A stretch of DNA of 64,000 nucleotides, taken from NCBI RefSeq assembly GCF_004210375.1, contig NC_134830.1, forward strand, positions 60,941,576-61,005,575, written 5' to 3'. Position numbers and translations under genes: made by a program. This DNA comes from Tachypleus tridentatus. Lineage: Eukaryota; Arthropoda; Merostomata; Xiphosura; Limulidae. The notes below the pieces were generated by a model that did no database searches, had not been told where the DNA came from, and saw only the letters and a program-made list of their open reading frames with translations. How positions within the stretch are numbered: the stretch's first letter is position 1; each line of letters opens with the position of its first letter. Below, in pieces: positions 36,529 through 49,469 of the stretch.

Positions 36529-38842
36529 AAATGTATTCATCTTCTCCAATTTGTAACACTTTCTTTTATACAAAAATGTTCCAAATGAGATTTAGCATGT
36601 GGCTATATCAAATATGACAAAAAATGTATTTTTCATTGCCAGTATGAAAAAAAAACAACTGATTTTCTGAAGTCTTATGAATTACTTGAGGTAGCTAAGT
36701 TATTAACTGTGTATTGGAAAGACTTTGACAACAAATATCTCTATAATAAACAAGTCACAATGTATTTTTTTTTTTTTTTTTTACTACTTATAATTTTTCA
36801 TCCTAGTATTTCTGGTTGTGGCAAAAATATGATGCATCAGAAAGAACAGCATTTTGCACTTTTTTTTTAAAAAGAAAAGCCAGAATATTCACCTGGTAAG
36901 CTTAAAAAAAATCCATCCAGATCTACTTATTCTAAAATTCCTGTGGACTCAAATTATATTTAGCAATCCCTTTTCTAGTTAATAATTAAATATATACCAA
37001 AGACAAACAAAACAATTTTACACCAATGACAAAGATTAAAATTACAAGCTTAGGTTATTAGTAATTGGAGTTCCATTGAACCAGTCATAGGACTACAGGA
37101 TGTTAAGCTTCACTGTGAGAATGATACAGTTGTAGATTCCTCTAACAGAATCGGTGTATTTTTTCACCACTGATCATATTAATATTTATTGAAGAATTTA
37201 AAAAGAATAATTCTTTCTAATGTCTTTCTAATATCAAAAAACTTAAGTTTTTGTGAAAAGTACAATCAATGGTGTGATTTTTTTATTGTATTTTATTACT
37301 TATGAAACAGAAATAGATTCATGCACGAGAGGTAAGGAATATAAACCAATACATTTTTTTTTGTTTCAGTTTATTTATTAACATTTTGTAGTTAAAAATT
37401 TTGCAGGACGAAAGAAAACTAAATGCAAGTTTAAAGCACAATGGTTTCTAACATGTGTAATTTAGTGATAGTGTTACAAAGCTTGCAGACATTAACGTAT
37501 TAGTATATAGCTCCTCAAGGAAATAGTAAGAATTATCTGTACCATGTTAGATGTTTAAAAACAATTATTTTATTGATTCACATTGTAGATATAATTGAAT
37601 TTTGAATCATAACAAAAAGGGACATTTGTATATCCACCTAAAACCTTTTCAAAATGAAATCTGTCAAAGAAGTGGTTTATAAAATAAATTTTGAAACTCT
37701 GATAAACTTACGTATTTTGTTTTTATATTAAAGTTGAAATTTCTTTTATTTCAACTGTATTAATTTTTTTCCCCCCAACATACGTAACTATTATTTCAAT
37801 ATTAAAGATAATTCCAGTTCACTTAATGTATTTATCATTAATTATAATTGGAAGTTAAAAATATTTATAAATAAAATCAGTAGTAATTATTTATACAATA
37901 TTAAATTTCAAGAAAGCTGAGGCAAGAGGGTATGGTGTGAATACATTTCAAAGAGCAATCTTTGTTTTCCTTTTCATAAATGATAAACTTTGTCATTTCA
38001 CTTACGTATGCTTGCAATTACATTTTAATACCAGTGCTGATAAGAGGATAATAGTACCCTTTTTAAAAAGGAGTATTCATTGATATTGTATGTGTAACTT
38101 TTATATTTAAAAATAAGAGAAAATAGTTTTTGAATTATAAAAGTAGCTAAATGAAATGAGCTTAAATGTATATGCATCATACTGACTGGTATTTTAAATA
38201 CATTTGAACAAGGTAGTGTTACATGTAAATATTTTCTTAACCATGTAAACACAGACATATTCATGATGTAGCTACTGTGGTAAAAACTCTTTGCAATTAT
38301 TAATATTATGTTGTTATACTTCCACGATTTTGTGTGTGGAGCCAATTTTCATAGCATTTCAAATAAGTTTACTCCACAATGAAGATGACACAGCAGATTG
38401 TTAAATGTTTTTGTGTATTAATACGAAAAATAATTTAAGAGTATAGACCGATCCAAAAATCAGGTCTCTTATTCCCCAGCTCCTTTTCAAACTTTCAAAA
38501 TACAAGTTCATCAACAACAGCAAAGTAAAACAAAAGTATGTCGAGTTTAATTTTGGTATATTCCAACATGTCCTGTAAATTATTTAATTTTTACATGTAC
38601 AATTAAAGGAAAGCCTGTACATTGCTACTTAAAAAAAACAAACAACATAACTAAAGAGGCTGTTAGAGAAATGTCTAACAAAATATCGTGACACTTCACA
38701 ATAACTTACATTCTTAATCTGTTACACAGAATTTTTCATCTGATAATGAAACACACATATGTATTTCTCTGTGTAGAGTATGTTTGAAATTCTTTTACCA
38801 CAATGAATATTGACCTACATATTAAATGTTAGAGTAACATAA
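36529..38842. other. AT-rich sequence downstream of SAR1
   Basis: No exon or repeat recognised. The part nearest 38842 should be SAR1 3'UTR. T-rich runs occur near 36763-36781. Confidence 0.45.
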
Positions 38843-38956
38843 TCATATGTATTGTGCTAGCCATCGAAAACCTTCTCCATATCCTTGTCGCTTCAGTACA
38901 CTACACATGAAAAGTTCCAGGGGTCGTCCTGGCAGTTCTGACCGTGCAACTTTACC
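38843..38956 (-). CDS. SAR1: SAR1 exon 6: C-terminus
   Basis: 114 nt: [20 protein letters not shown], then [17 protein letters not shown] and TGA at 38845-38843. It contains the G5 motif (CSVLK). The family normally ends YID or YLD; here the stop follows the isoleucine directly. Confidence 0.95.
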   Translation of the reverse strand, partial: GKVARSELPGRPLELFMCSVLKRQGYGEGFRWLAQYI

Positions 38957-41900
38957 CTATAAAAAACAAGTCATTCTATAATTTTGAAACAATAACCCTA
39001 GTCAGGGTTAACTACATACTTGTTAATAAAATAATGCTTATATTGCTGGGGGGAAGGGAGTGAAAAAAATCTTAAAGCAACAACTGCAGTATCAATTATT
39101 AAAACCTGAAGAGTGTGCATCTTAAAAATTGCAGCATCCATTTAAACATTTTATCAATTATGTGCATGTCTTTACGACTATGTTGACTAAGAAATTCATT
39201 TTGAGTACAATCAGTTTCTGCAGCTAGTTGACGCTTGCTACAAAATTAATCATTAACTGCACCCGAAACATCTTTTGAATGATAAAGATTTTGCAATATG
39301 CGAAGAATGCCATCCAATATATCGATAAAAATGTCAAGTTTCAGAGAGTGTATAATAAAACAAAGCAAGTTGTACAAAACAAAACGTTTTACATTAATTT
39401 TAAAGAAATGAAATAAAACTAATAACTTAAATCTGTTCATGATTCTTTCACATATTCTGATGATCCATGGATTGAGGAATACTGATTGAAACAATGTTTC
39501 TACAAAACATTTTATAAATATCCAATGTTTGTCATTAGACATGTAGAGCTTAGAGCTAGGACATTAGTCATATTTATTGTATCCCCTAATAAATAGAACT
39601 TCTGCTACCATCAGGTGCTGCCAGAGTTGCTCTCCTTATATTTAGTAGGTCTATAATTCACAAGTAACAATAAAAGTAATGCTGGCAGTATGTGCTGCCA
39701 GCCAGTTGAATTTATCTAATAAGCAGTGAAACAATATTGAAAAGGAGTCAGACAACTATAGTAACTTTACAATAACAAAGAAAGGGGAGCAAGTTTGAAA
39801 TTAGTAATAACTGAAAAAACATCATTTTCAGTTAGTTGGCTATTTTTGTGACAATTGATTTAATCATAAGTTTGATTCAATTACTTTATTATATGGGACA
39901 CTAATCCATGCAACTGTTGCTGATTGATAATCAATTAAAAAACCCATATATATCTCGCCTTTACAAGAGATCTAATGGTATTTCTTTGATTTGCTGACCC
40001 AAGCAGAGCTAATGAACCTTGAATAGACCAAACTGCAAATTACAGCTGAGGATACAGCTAATCAAAGAATGCATTGGACATCTACATCATAGATTCTCTT
40101 TTCAGTTGCACTTCTGGTGAAAAAACAAATCTTTGAGATGTACATGTACGTGATAAGGTGTTCATCTGTAAGCACATAAGAGCTTGTTTAGTCTGAAAAC
40201 TGGTAGTTACAGTGGACTTAATGGTTGGTGGATAGGAGTATACTAGTTACTTTAGGTAACTTGTTGGGACTATTATAATCATGTAATTTGTCTACTGGGT
40301 TATTAACCAAGTACTTTACCACCATAATGGGGGGTGGAATGCCAACTTTAGGAAGTAAGCTTATCTTACTTACCCCAAAGTGGTAGTACCTTATCATTTC
40401 TTTACCTTTGAGAGCAGTTGCTTTTCACAACTGTTTGCAGGTAGTAAAGGGTGATATAGATGTGGGATGTTGTGGGTTTTAGCACCCACAATTTACTCTC
40501 CTAATTTATATTTGATTATTTTATTGTCATTGTTATTTACGAATTCCTTCTTGTGATGAACAGTGTATCCCCAACAAAATATGGGTCCTATTTTTGTAGT
40601 CACCTCCAAACCCTTAGATACATTTTATATTTTACAGTCTCTATCCTGGGAATCCTTTGAAATTTGTGCAGTTTCTGATTTTTGTTTATTAAAAAACCCA
40701 CACATACAATAATTTAATTAATTAAATAACTAGATCACCCAGCTTACATACAAGTTTGGTAGTAAAAATATTTACCTTTCCCGTTGTCTGTTCAAAGAGT
40801 CCAAAGTAAGCTCTCAGTTCATCTTCACTAGCAGCTCCATGCTTATCAATTTTATTTCCCAATATAAGGACAGGACAATTGGCTAACTGCTCATCTGTTA
40901 GCAAACTCTGGAAAATTTGAACATAGATTTGCATCACAAACATTGGTTTATATGTAGTTTTTAAAAGACAGAAAAACAGAAAGCAACAATGATGGAAAAA
41001 AAAAATGAAATTTCTAAGTTCAGTATCTAACGGGAGGTGTACGACGACTTTAAGAAGGCACCACAAACTAGTAAAGAATGAGAAACTATATGAAAAATAT
41101 AATGGGCTGTTAATACATAACAAGCATACAAACAATGAACTTTGGGAAATATATTAAGACTAGAATAGAAATTATCAACTTGGCTACTAAAGACAAAGAG
41201 TTCATAATAGACCTGCATCAAGTCTGAGTGACAATATTATGATTAAGTGCGAGTGAGAAGGTGCTTTGGTCATCAGAAAGGCACAGGCAACACTGTATAT
41301 GTCCAGGAAGGAGAGAAAAGTAGTCAAGTGTTCTGCATACACATGCAAAAATTCAGACAATTTTTGGGGACAAAACATGTCTGATCACTGGTAGAATATC
41401 AGAAAATTACTTAAACTCTAAGGGAAGCTGAAATGTGTCAAGTTACTTGTTAATACGTAATATCAGGTGTAAATTACTTTTTAGTTTTAAATACAAACTA
41501 AGGAGTCAAAAGTTTTGCCATTTTTAAAATCATACAAAATATTTGGGATGGGGTGGGGGGAATGAGGCTCATGCACCTTTTAGAAAATATATAAAATGGA
41601 CATTCTTTGCTATCAATAACTAATTTACAGAAGTATTGGTCAGGAATAACTTTTGTGGACTCAAACTTCGGTCTTCCCTGCTTCCTAGTGCTGCATCTAT
41701 AAACGATAAATGCCCACTAAACATTAGTCGTTATAAGAATAATATTAGGAAGCAGGGAAAAATATCAATGTCCATTAAACATTGTTTTTCAGTTCCCTGG
41801 TACTGTATCTGGTAAAAATGATTTTATTTATGTAGAGGTGAAAAATTTAGAATTCAATAAACTTTATAAGCAATCCAAAAAGTAAAAAATTAAGATCTGT

Positions 41901-43791
41901 CTTTATGCATGAAGTGTTAGGAAAGGCAAGCATACAAGTCCAAAACATCGTTCAATACCAAACAAATATATAACTTTAAAGGGTACACATGGTGAATACA
42001 CTACACAATCTAATCTTTAAGGGGTATTCAGCATTAATACTAAAAACCCACTTACATCCAATTCTACTTTTGATTCTGGGAATCTCTCTCTGTCAACTGC
42101 ATCAACTAAAAAAACAATTGCATCAACAGCAGGAAAGTAGTCTCTCCAAACTCTTCTGGCTGCCAACCCATAAACAACACATTGTGAGAAAATATTTTCA
42201 TTCACAAAAATTAAAATATTCCTCTTACGATTGTGAATTTTAACAGTTTCAAACCATATACACATTAATACATTTCAAATATTTTTGTAACAGTAAGTAC
42301 AGAATTTTTTTTTACATGTAAATATTAGTAAACATACTAGATTAACAAGTTATTTCATGCAATGTTTTGATTAAAAAGGTAATTAGAAATATGTTTAGAA
42401 AATATGCTTTAAAATATTTTTGGATGTAACTGTTGCACATGTACAACACTAAGTTTCTTGTAAAGATGACGAAAAATGACTGGTTATGCGAGGTTCACCA
42501 TTTTTTTTTTTAACAAGGCTCTTTATAACAATTTTTGTGGAAAAATTAAATTCTCATATACAAAAAAAAAGTCTACGATTACACACGAGCGATGCCCAAA
42601 TAGTGTGACAAACCATACATGCATGCTACATATAAAATAAACATATCCAACAAGCTCAGCTTTAAGAAAAGATTGAAATGCTAATACTAGAGCAAAACCA
42701 TAAATGTTGTGGTAATAATTAAATAACTAGATAATATTTTACTTAAGTGAGTGAGTTTGTGCATTCATGCATGTACACATATACACACACCTTTCTTAAA
42801 AAATAATTTACAAGACTGAAATGTTACCTTGGTGATGTCCTCCCAAGTCAAATGTTGTAAACCTCATATTTCCTATACTTAATTCTTCAGAAGCTAAGAA
42901 AGACAATGGGCAATGATAATACATTAATACTTATAATATTGTGGAAAAACTCAGGTGTTTTGACACTATAATTATCTTTGAAATTAAAGTTTATAAACCT
43001 GAGGACAAATTTTAATGATGTATTTATAAAAGGGTAGTAAAACACTTAGTAGCATCATGAATTCAACATAGCATCTAACTCTTCCAGTTATGGCCATACT
43101 GAAAGTCAAATGTTTTTTTATACAAGGTATGTAACTGAATATACTGTACTTGGATGAAGAGTGGGCACATGCTGAGCCATTCTGTCATCCTTGAGCATGT
43201 GCAGTAGTGTCGTTTTGCCAGCATTGTCCAAACCAAGAAACAAGAGCTTTCCACTTTTTTTCCATAAACCTGTTTTTTTAAATTAACATTTTATAGATAC
43301 TGGTTAATTATTAAACATCATGTACACGAGATAAAAAAAGAAGTTTCATATTCATACCTATATAATCTAGATATTTTACTGGACATGCAAGTATAAAAGC
43401 AAATATTATACAATAGTACAAACCTAACCACATTGATCATGCAAATTTATTTTTCATATTACTTTGAAATATTAAAGTTATCATTTACAACTTTCCTTAA
43501 AAACACATGATTAGCCAAAACATCAAAATAAACAAACAAAACAGCCAAATCGCACTCAAAGAAACTCTTTCAGGTTCGTGTACAAATTAAAGTAACTGTA
43601 CACATTAAATGCCTTGTCAATCACTGTACAAAATAAATTAACTTTTTAAAATTAAATCAGAAGATGAACTAATTCTTATTATATTTCTATGTAGTGCAGT
43701 TTTATTTTTAAAAAGATGCAAGTCAACTAAAACATTTTGGTAACTTACCTAAGAAACTTAAAATGTTTGTCATCCAATCAAGCAAAAACAT
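38843..43791 (-). CDS. SAR1: SAR1 small GTPase (COPII coat assembly), complete 6-exon coding region
   Basis: Arf-family GTPase that starts COPII coat assembly at ER exit sites, recruiting SEC23/24 after SEC12-driven GTP loading. Coding exons on the minus strand: 43791-43749, 43269-43150, 42893-42828, 42159-42056, 40907-40776, 38956-38843 (579 nt, 192 aa; human SAR1A is 198 aa). Visible motifs: hydrophobic N-terminal amphipathic helix ([16 protein letters not shown]), Walker [10 protein letters not shown] (27-35), switch I HPTSEEL, switch II DLGGH (70-74, including the family's catalytic histidine), NKID (129-132) and [16 protein letters not shown]. Every intron is GT-AG and phases close. The N-terminus is a few residues shorter than vertebrate SAR1. 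The C-terminus ends AQYI, without the usual terminal aspartate. An acceptor 8 nt before the ATG shows that the 5'UTR is interrupted by an intron. Confidence 0.96.
40294..40690 (+). mobile_element. dispersed repeat copy B (same family as 32935 TIR element), SAR1 3' side
   Basis: Colinear with the reverse complement of 32935-33405: GGGTTATTAACC, GTGGAATGCCAACTTTAGGA, GTAAAGGGTGATATAGATGT and, at the right end, GGAATCCTTTGAAATTTGTG-CAG, a worn copy of the terminal repeat. Located in the 42-39 kb SAR1 region, intron 5. Confidence 0.65.
40776..40907 (-). CDS. SAR1: SAR1 exon 5: NKxD guanine-specificity motif
   Basis: 132 nt, 44 codons (residues 112-155): [20 protein letters not shown] then [24 protein letters not shown]. 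Acceptor TTTTCCAG, donor AAG|GTAAATAT. Confidence 0.96.
42056..42159 (-). CDS. SAR1: SAR1 exon 4
   Basis: 104 nt encoding [20 protein letters not shown], then [15 protein letters not shown] (residues 77-111). Acceptor GGTTGGCAG, donor T|GTAAGTGG, phase 0 at the 3' end. Confidence 0.95.
42828..42893 (-). CDS. SAR1: SAR1 exon 3: switch I to switch II
   Basis: 66 nt encoding [20 protein letters not shown] then HQ. It carries the switch-I threonine (split codon) and the DxxG motif with the following histidine. Acceptor TTCTTAG, donor G|GTAACATT. Too short to stand out as an open frame. Confidence 0.94.
43150..43269 (-). CDS. SAR1: SAR1 exon 2: P-loop
   Basis: 120 nt encoding [20 protein letters not shown], then [19 protein letters not shown]. 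It contains the Walker A motif and leads into switch I. Phase 1 at both ends; donor A|GTACAGTA. Confidence 0.95.
43749..43791 (-). CDS. SAR1: SAR1 exon with start codon: membrane-inserting helix
   Basis: 43 coding nt encoding [14 protein letters not shown] plus one base of glycine. Directly upstream is a polypyrimidine tract and CAG (acceptor AG at 43800-43799, then AACAAAA before ATG), so this is an internal exon of the mRNA. Donor G|GTAAGTTA. Confidence 0.93.
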
Positions 43792-44149
43792 TTTTGTTCT
43801 GAAAAGAAAAAGAGCAATTTAACATGCTAGATTAATTCAAAGAAATGCATATTAGGCCTAAAAAAATATACAAATCCTACAGTTTTTAAGCAAACTAATA
43901 AACAAAAGAAATGTACCAAAATCATTTATCCTTTTTCCCCCCCCATGAGGCTGAAATTAAATTAAATTGGAGAAAATACCACTAAAGGACTCTACTGGAA
44001 TCTAGTTTAGATTTGGTTTAGAATGGTAACCAAGAAGCAATTATAATGAAATCATTTTTCTCATTAAAAGAGCCCTTTTAGAGTATTTCTAATTACACTA
44101 GAACACAAAGTCAATTTCACAAAATGTTTTGAAACAATATAGGATCTAT

Positions 44150-46100
44150 TGGTCCATCTCAGTTGTTCCATCCTTTAACTTGCGTAAAAATAGTTACAAA
44201 AAATAAGCATCTTAAAGCCAACCCTTATCATTCAGATACGTAAAAGTTTTTTAAAAACCCACTTAAATTTACTGCCTCTACAACATGTGAATCTAACTGC
44301 TTCCAAAGGACAAACACCCCTTAGAAAAATGAAACTTAACTGATGATAACTCCTACCCTGTCAAAATTTATATTTTTCTCATGTTCCGACTGTTCTCACT
44401 GTTGAATATGAAAAACAGTAATGCATCAATACTATCAGTTCCCTTCCAACTTTTGTCTTCAAGAGAAAATAATTTGAGATTTTAATGTCAACCTCTGTTC
44501 ACATGGCAGCCTCTCCCTCCCAGGTACCATTCTGGTAACCCTCCTCTAAACCATTCAGTTATTCAATGTCTTTCCTAAGGTAAGGAGAACAAGACTGAAC
44601 ATAATATTCCAGATGTGGTCTAACTAGTGACCAATATACTGAAAATATAACCTTTTTAAACTTGTATTCAATATTTCTGTAAATACAACCTAAAATCCCA
44701 TTCACCCTACCACTCCTAACAGCACACTGCTTGGATGGCTTTAGAGATTGATCAATTATTTCACCAAGATACCTTTCCTTCACAAAACTGTTAAAGTTAT
44801 TTCAATTCAAATTATACTTTTAATTCAAATTATGATAACCCAGATGCTTTACCTTGCATTTATTATAATTAAACCCATCTGTCATTTATTTACTCAACAT
44901 GTTTAATGATCTAAATCCTTTTCTAAAGCAGTAGTAATCTCTTCACAGCTAGCAACACCCAAGATTGTAGCATCTGCAAATTTAAGTAATTTATTGACTA
45001 TTCCTTCATCTATGCCACCAATGTAAATTAAATAGACCAAAGGTTCTAAGACTGAGTCATGAGGCACCCCATGTATAAGGTTAATCAAGTTTGACTGAAC
45101 TCAAGTTGTAACAACCCTCTATTTTCTCCCATCAATCTACTCTTCCTATTATTCCCCACATGTAGATAAATGCTTTTTGAAAATCCAGATACACAAAATA
45201 TACACCCTAATTCTTATCTACATAAGTAGTAACCTTTTCAAAGAATCTCAAATTCGAAAGGCAAGAATTTCCCTTTGTGGAAATACGTTGAATATTCCAT
45301 AAAATTCTAATTTTTGCCAAATGATTTTGCAAAGCATCTTTTCATCAGACTTTCCAAAACTTCTCTCACAATTGATGCAAGACTAATGCATCTATAATTA
45401 CTGGAGTAACTTCTACCAGCGCTCTTGAAATGAGGAGTCACATTAACTAACTTTCAGTTTTCTGGTACCTGCCCACTACTCAAGGACTGAAATCAAATAG
45501 TAGCAAGTAGCTCACATATCCAATATTCAACCTCCTTCAAAACCCCTGGGAAAATATTATCCAGTCCAGAAGCCTTATCACTCTTTAAAGCTTCCCAATT
45601 ATTTCTTAACTAGCTAAAATTAATGCAGACATCTTGTCAATCTTGTTTCCATCTATCAACTGTTCAAGATGTGGAATACTGCTTAAATCTTTGTTAGTAA
45701 AAACCAAACAAAGTCAAAATTTAATAACCCAGCCACTTTAATCATCATATACTAATATTTCTTTATTATTTCTCAAGGGTTCTATCCCAGTTTTAATGAT
45801 TTGTTTACCCTTAATGTATTTAAAAAACAAAATCCTTACTGTTAATTTTTACATTTTTAGTCAACCTCTTTAAAAATACCTTTTGGTATCATAATTTCCT
45901 CTTTCACCACTTCTATTGATTTTCTAAAATCTTCTAAACCTTCTGTCATACCAGTCAACTTAAACTTTTTACATTTATGACATTCTTCTTTAATTTTATC
46001 TCTAAATTCCTTGCAAGTCAAACTGTTTATATATATAAACAACTAATCAGTGCCTTCAAATAACTCAGCTGTCAAATTCACAACAGATAATTCATGTTGC
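44150..46100 (-). mobile_element. CR1-type LINE fragment (reverse transcriptase)
   Basis: Minus-strand RT blocks in order: GVPHDSVLEPLVYLIYIGGI and LLKFADATILG (45088-44903), then IIDQSLKPSKQCA and YWSLVRPHLEYYVQSCSPYL (44783-44559). The catalytic FADD motif reads FADA. The left part (46042-45857) holds the region before RT. The endonuclease is missing and stops are frequent. Lies in the putative SAR1 5'UTR intron. Confidence 0.8.
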
Positions 46101-47437
46101 ATCCTTTCAAAATCTGCTTTTTTTGAAATTTGTAATCAAAATATTACTATTATGTCCATATGCAGCAAAACATCAAATCTAATAGAGCAATTTTAATGTT
46201 GACAAGTGTAAAGTTGAGTAGAGAAAGCTTACTTTTTGAGATTGTTGTGACTGTTTATATAAACATCTGGATTACTGGGCATAAATGTGATCCACTTACA
46301 ACAAGGAGTTGCACATGACACATCCCATTAAATATCTTTCTTGAAATACACAATTCTTTGGAGCAGTTACACCATCTATCTATGAAATGTCCTATATGAA
46401 TAAACAGGTTGGGAATACAAATGTGAATATTAAGGGTAACAGGCTTAAGCTCTGACAGCCCATAGGCTGAGTTATGTTTCAGACAGTTAAAATCTTGGGG
46501 ATGGTTTACATGGCTATGGGTGTTTTGGGTTCAAAGTTTTTGTTAACTTTATTTATAAAACACACACACAAATATTATGAAGTGAAAAGCATTTAAAATT
46601 ATTCTGATTGGTTATTCTGAGGAAGCACTTTCTTCTTTTAAAAAATACAGTATAAACATTTTCATACCTAGCATAAAGTTTATGAAGAGGTTATTTTTGA
46701 AATGGTGTGGATATCATAGGATAAAACCTATGCTGAAGGTCAGTTTTGGAGATATATAGAAGACTGAGATAAACAATGTTCATTTTAAACATTATTAGAA
46801 AGGTTTAGATAACCTTTGAGTTCTGCATTTCCTTTTGGGGTCATTGACCATTACATACATGAAGCATATGTTACAGTCTGGGATTTATTAAAATATTACT
46901 ACTTCATCACTTCAACAAGTTAGTGCTCATGGTTTCAAAACACAAGTAGCACTACATAAAAACAGAATAAGGATAAAAAATTAGGTTTGTAAAGTACTTA
47001 CTAGTTAGTCACACAAGACAAACAGGATTTTTGAAAGTTCAATCCTTGCAAAAGATCAAGAATAAAAAAGTCAATAAATTATTAACAAATTATTTCAATA
47101 AATCTGTGTATGGAAATGAAGATTTTGACCACTAGTTTTCAGAAAATGAATACCTGAGAAAATTATAGATGAAGAAGCTACTGTGGTTCCCATTTTAAAA
47201 AGAAACAAACAAGAGTCTAAAAATCAAGCATTTACTGAGTCAATAGGATACTATCTTATACACTATTTTCAAAAGTGTGTGTGGGCAAAAGCATGATCAA
47301 CCACTTTTAAGGCAAAACTAAATTAGTGTTAAAAAAAGCAAAAAAAGCAGTTGGTTCAACAATACAATCACATCATTCTGAATAATTCTTCAGGTTTAAA
47401 TTTTGAATTTTTCTAAAAATTAATATGGCTTCATTTG
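46101..47437. other. AT-rich intronic or intergenic sequence
   Basis: Nothing recognised. Confidence 0.4.
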
Positions 47438-47570
47438 CTTGTTTGTCCTGTTATTAAGCAGAAAGCTACATAATATGGTCATAACACAATATGTGATGGG
47501 CCTACTATGGGTGTTGAAACTTCATAAGAGTTGCATCTTCAGACTCATCACCAAGTTGCTGGGAACATTT
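47438..47570 (-). repeat. SINE-like repeat, family 3, diverged
   Basis: TTATTAAGCAGAAAGCTACA, then TGATGGGCCTACTATGGGTG and GTTGAAACTTC in family 3 order. Confidence 0.4.
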
Positions 47571-49469
47571 TTTAAACAGCCTTTTCTTTCATTATAAAAT
47601 TCAACACATTAATAAACCAAATTTCAATATTCAACATAAAATAAAATAAATTGCTTATATTAAAACATCTAATTTAATACCACTGCTATAGTTACCTAAT
47701 TACGTAGAAAATAATTTAAAAATACATGCAAGTGACAGTGAGTGATGCTCGAACATTTTAGTTATGTAACATATGCAAATAACCAATAACAATTTTGACT
47801 GGAATCCTTTGGTCTTCAAAAGACTAACATGGTTAGCTTTTGTGGTCTACAATGTACTAGTACAGGAATTAATGTATCATTAAGGACACATAAGTCCATG
47901 TAGTCCTTCAACGCTGTCCCTTCACATCCACTCTTGAGAAAAGTAAAAATTTAAACCATCTATTCCCCATTTATATTCTTAAAAGTACCAACCCGTATTA
48001 CTGCTAATAGCAATGTATTTATAAAAGAAAAACAACATGCAAATGTACCCAACCCAGTGACAGGAAAAGTTTAAAAACTTAACCTATAAATTTAAATTAT
48101 TTCATGGACTTTAAAAAAGGTTAATTGTGTCACACCCTTGGTTTCACTCAGAGTTACTTATCTTGCACCTTGTGAAAAATAACTAGTATTTCAGGCATAC
48201 TAAGTACTAATCAACAATAAGATACAATAAATCTACATTTTTATTCTTTAAATTATGTCACATTTTAAAATGTGAATGATAGCATGATTAATTACTAGCA
48301 ATGCATTGTAGAATATCCTGGTTGGGGAATAAAATATGGCATTAACATTATTCATGCCTGTTCTATCCTTATTTCGAAAGTGAATTTTGAGCTTTCCCTG
48401 TGTGCACCTAGTTTTTCAAATGTAGCACAGGAAGCAACTGCCCTAAATAATCTACACAAGAACACATGATTTAGTATATGGAACATCAACTTGCTTTTCT
48501 TAGTACACTGATGTATAATAATTTAAAAATGGTAGTTGTGAATGTGAAGCATATCATAAGAAAATATTTATAGGTTTATGCAGAGATTGCTTAACCATGT
48601 TTTTACAAGTCTATATCACTGCAGTTGGTCAGGTTCATGACAATGCATCTTGACAATAACCCTGCAGCACTGTTTCTACTGCAAAAAAAGCTAAACAAAG
48701 TACCCCTTCCTCCCTGCAGGAGTTCAATGTGTCATCTAGTGTACAAAGACAACGGTTACCAGGTAACCCTTAGAACAGTCCATAGTTGCTGCACCTGGTG
48801 ATATGACTGGTATTTGTATGGAATAGCATGAATATTCACTTAATTCTACACCTACTTCAAATACATTACTTATGCTACTTTTCCAAGAAGTTCTTTCTTG
48901 ATTATGTTGTGTGCTGTTGGTACTGCCTTTTTACATAAATTTCCTAAAAGTTATTTTTTGGTGGCATCACACTATTTACAGCATATCACTAAATGTTGAA
49001 ATGTAGTTTCAATACATGTTATTCCACCATGACTTTATAATGGCTGTGGTTATCACAGGACTAACCAATTTCCATATTCAAAATTATTTTTTGAACAATG
49101 TACTCAACCCTCTGGATTTTAATTTTAACTGTTAAAACTTACTGTTTAAATATGGTTAAATTACTAATTAATCAATAAATTTATAAAATAACTAGCATGT
49201 ATGAATTATACAAAACTAAAACATTCCTGAATAAACATTTTCCAGATAGTACAATAGATGGCATATGTATTTGTATAATGTTAATGACCATAAAAGTTTC
49301 AGTAGAAAATGCTTTAGAATAAATTTACACCTACTGGTCAAACCTAAACCTTAATAAGAAGGGTTCAGCAAAAAATTATACAAAATTGAAAAAAAAAAAA
49401 TTAGGTTCTATTAAAACATTTGTTTCATTGCAAAATAACTAATTTGATTGATCATGAACTCTAATGGAG
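47571..49469. other. AT-rich sequence with a weak CR1 end
   Basis: Near 47880-48000 a stretch (CCTTCACATCCACTCTTG) resembles the end of the CR1 fragment at 28930. Otherwise nothing recognised. Confidence 0.4.

Noticed and set aside
38025-38345. 106-codon minus-strand frame just downstream of the SAR1 stop
   Set aside because: AT-driven composition, no motif; lies in the probable SAR1 3'UTR or intergenic region.
40722-41135. 137-codon frame taken as one SAR1 coding exon
   Set aside because: Only 40907-40776 is coding; the upstream part is intron, shown by the acceptor TTTTCCAG at 40908 and by homology.
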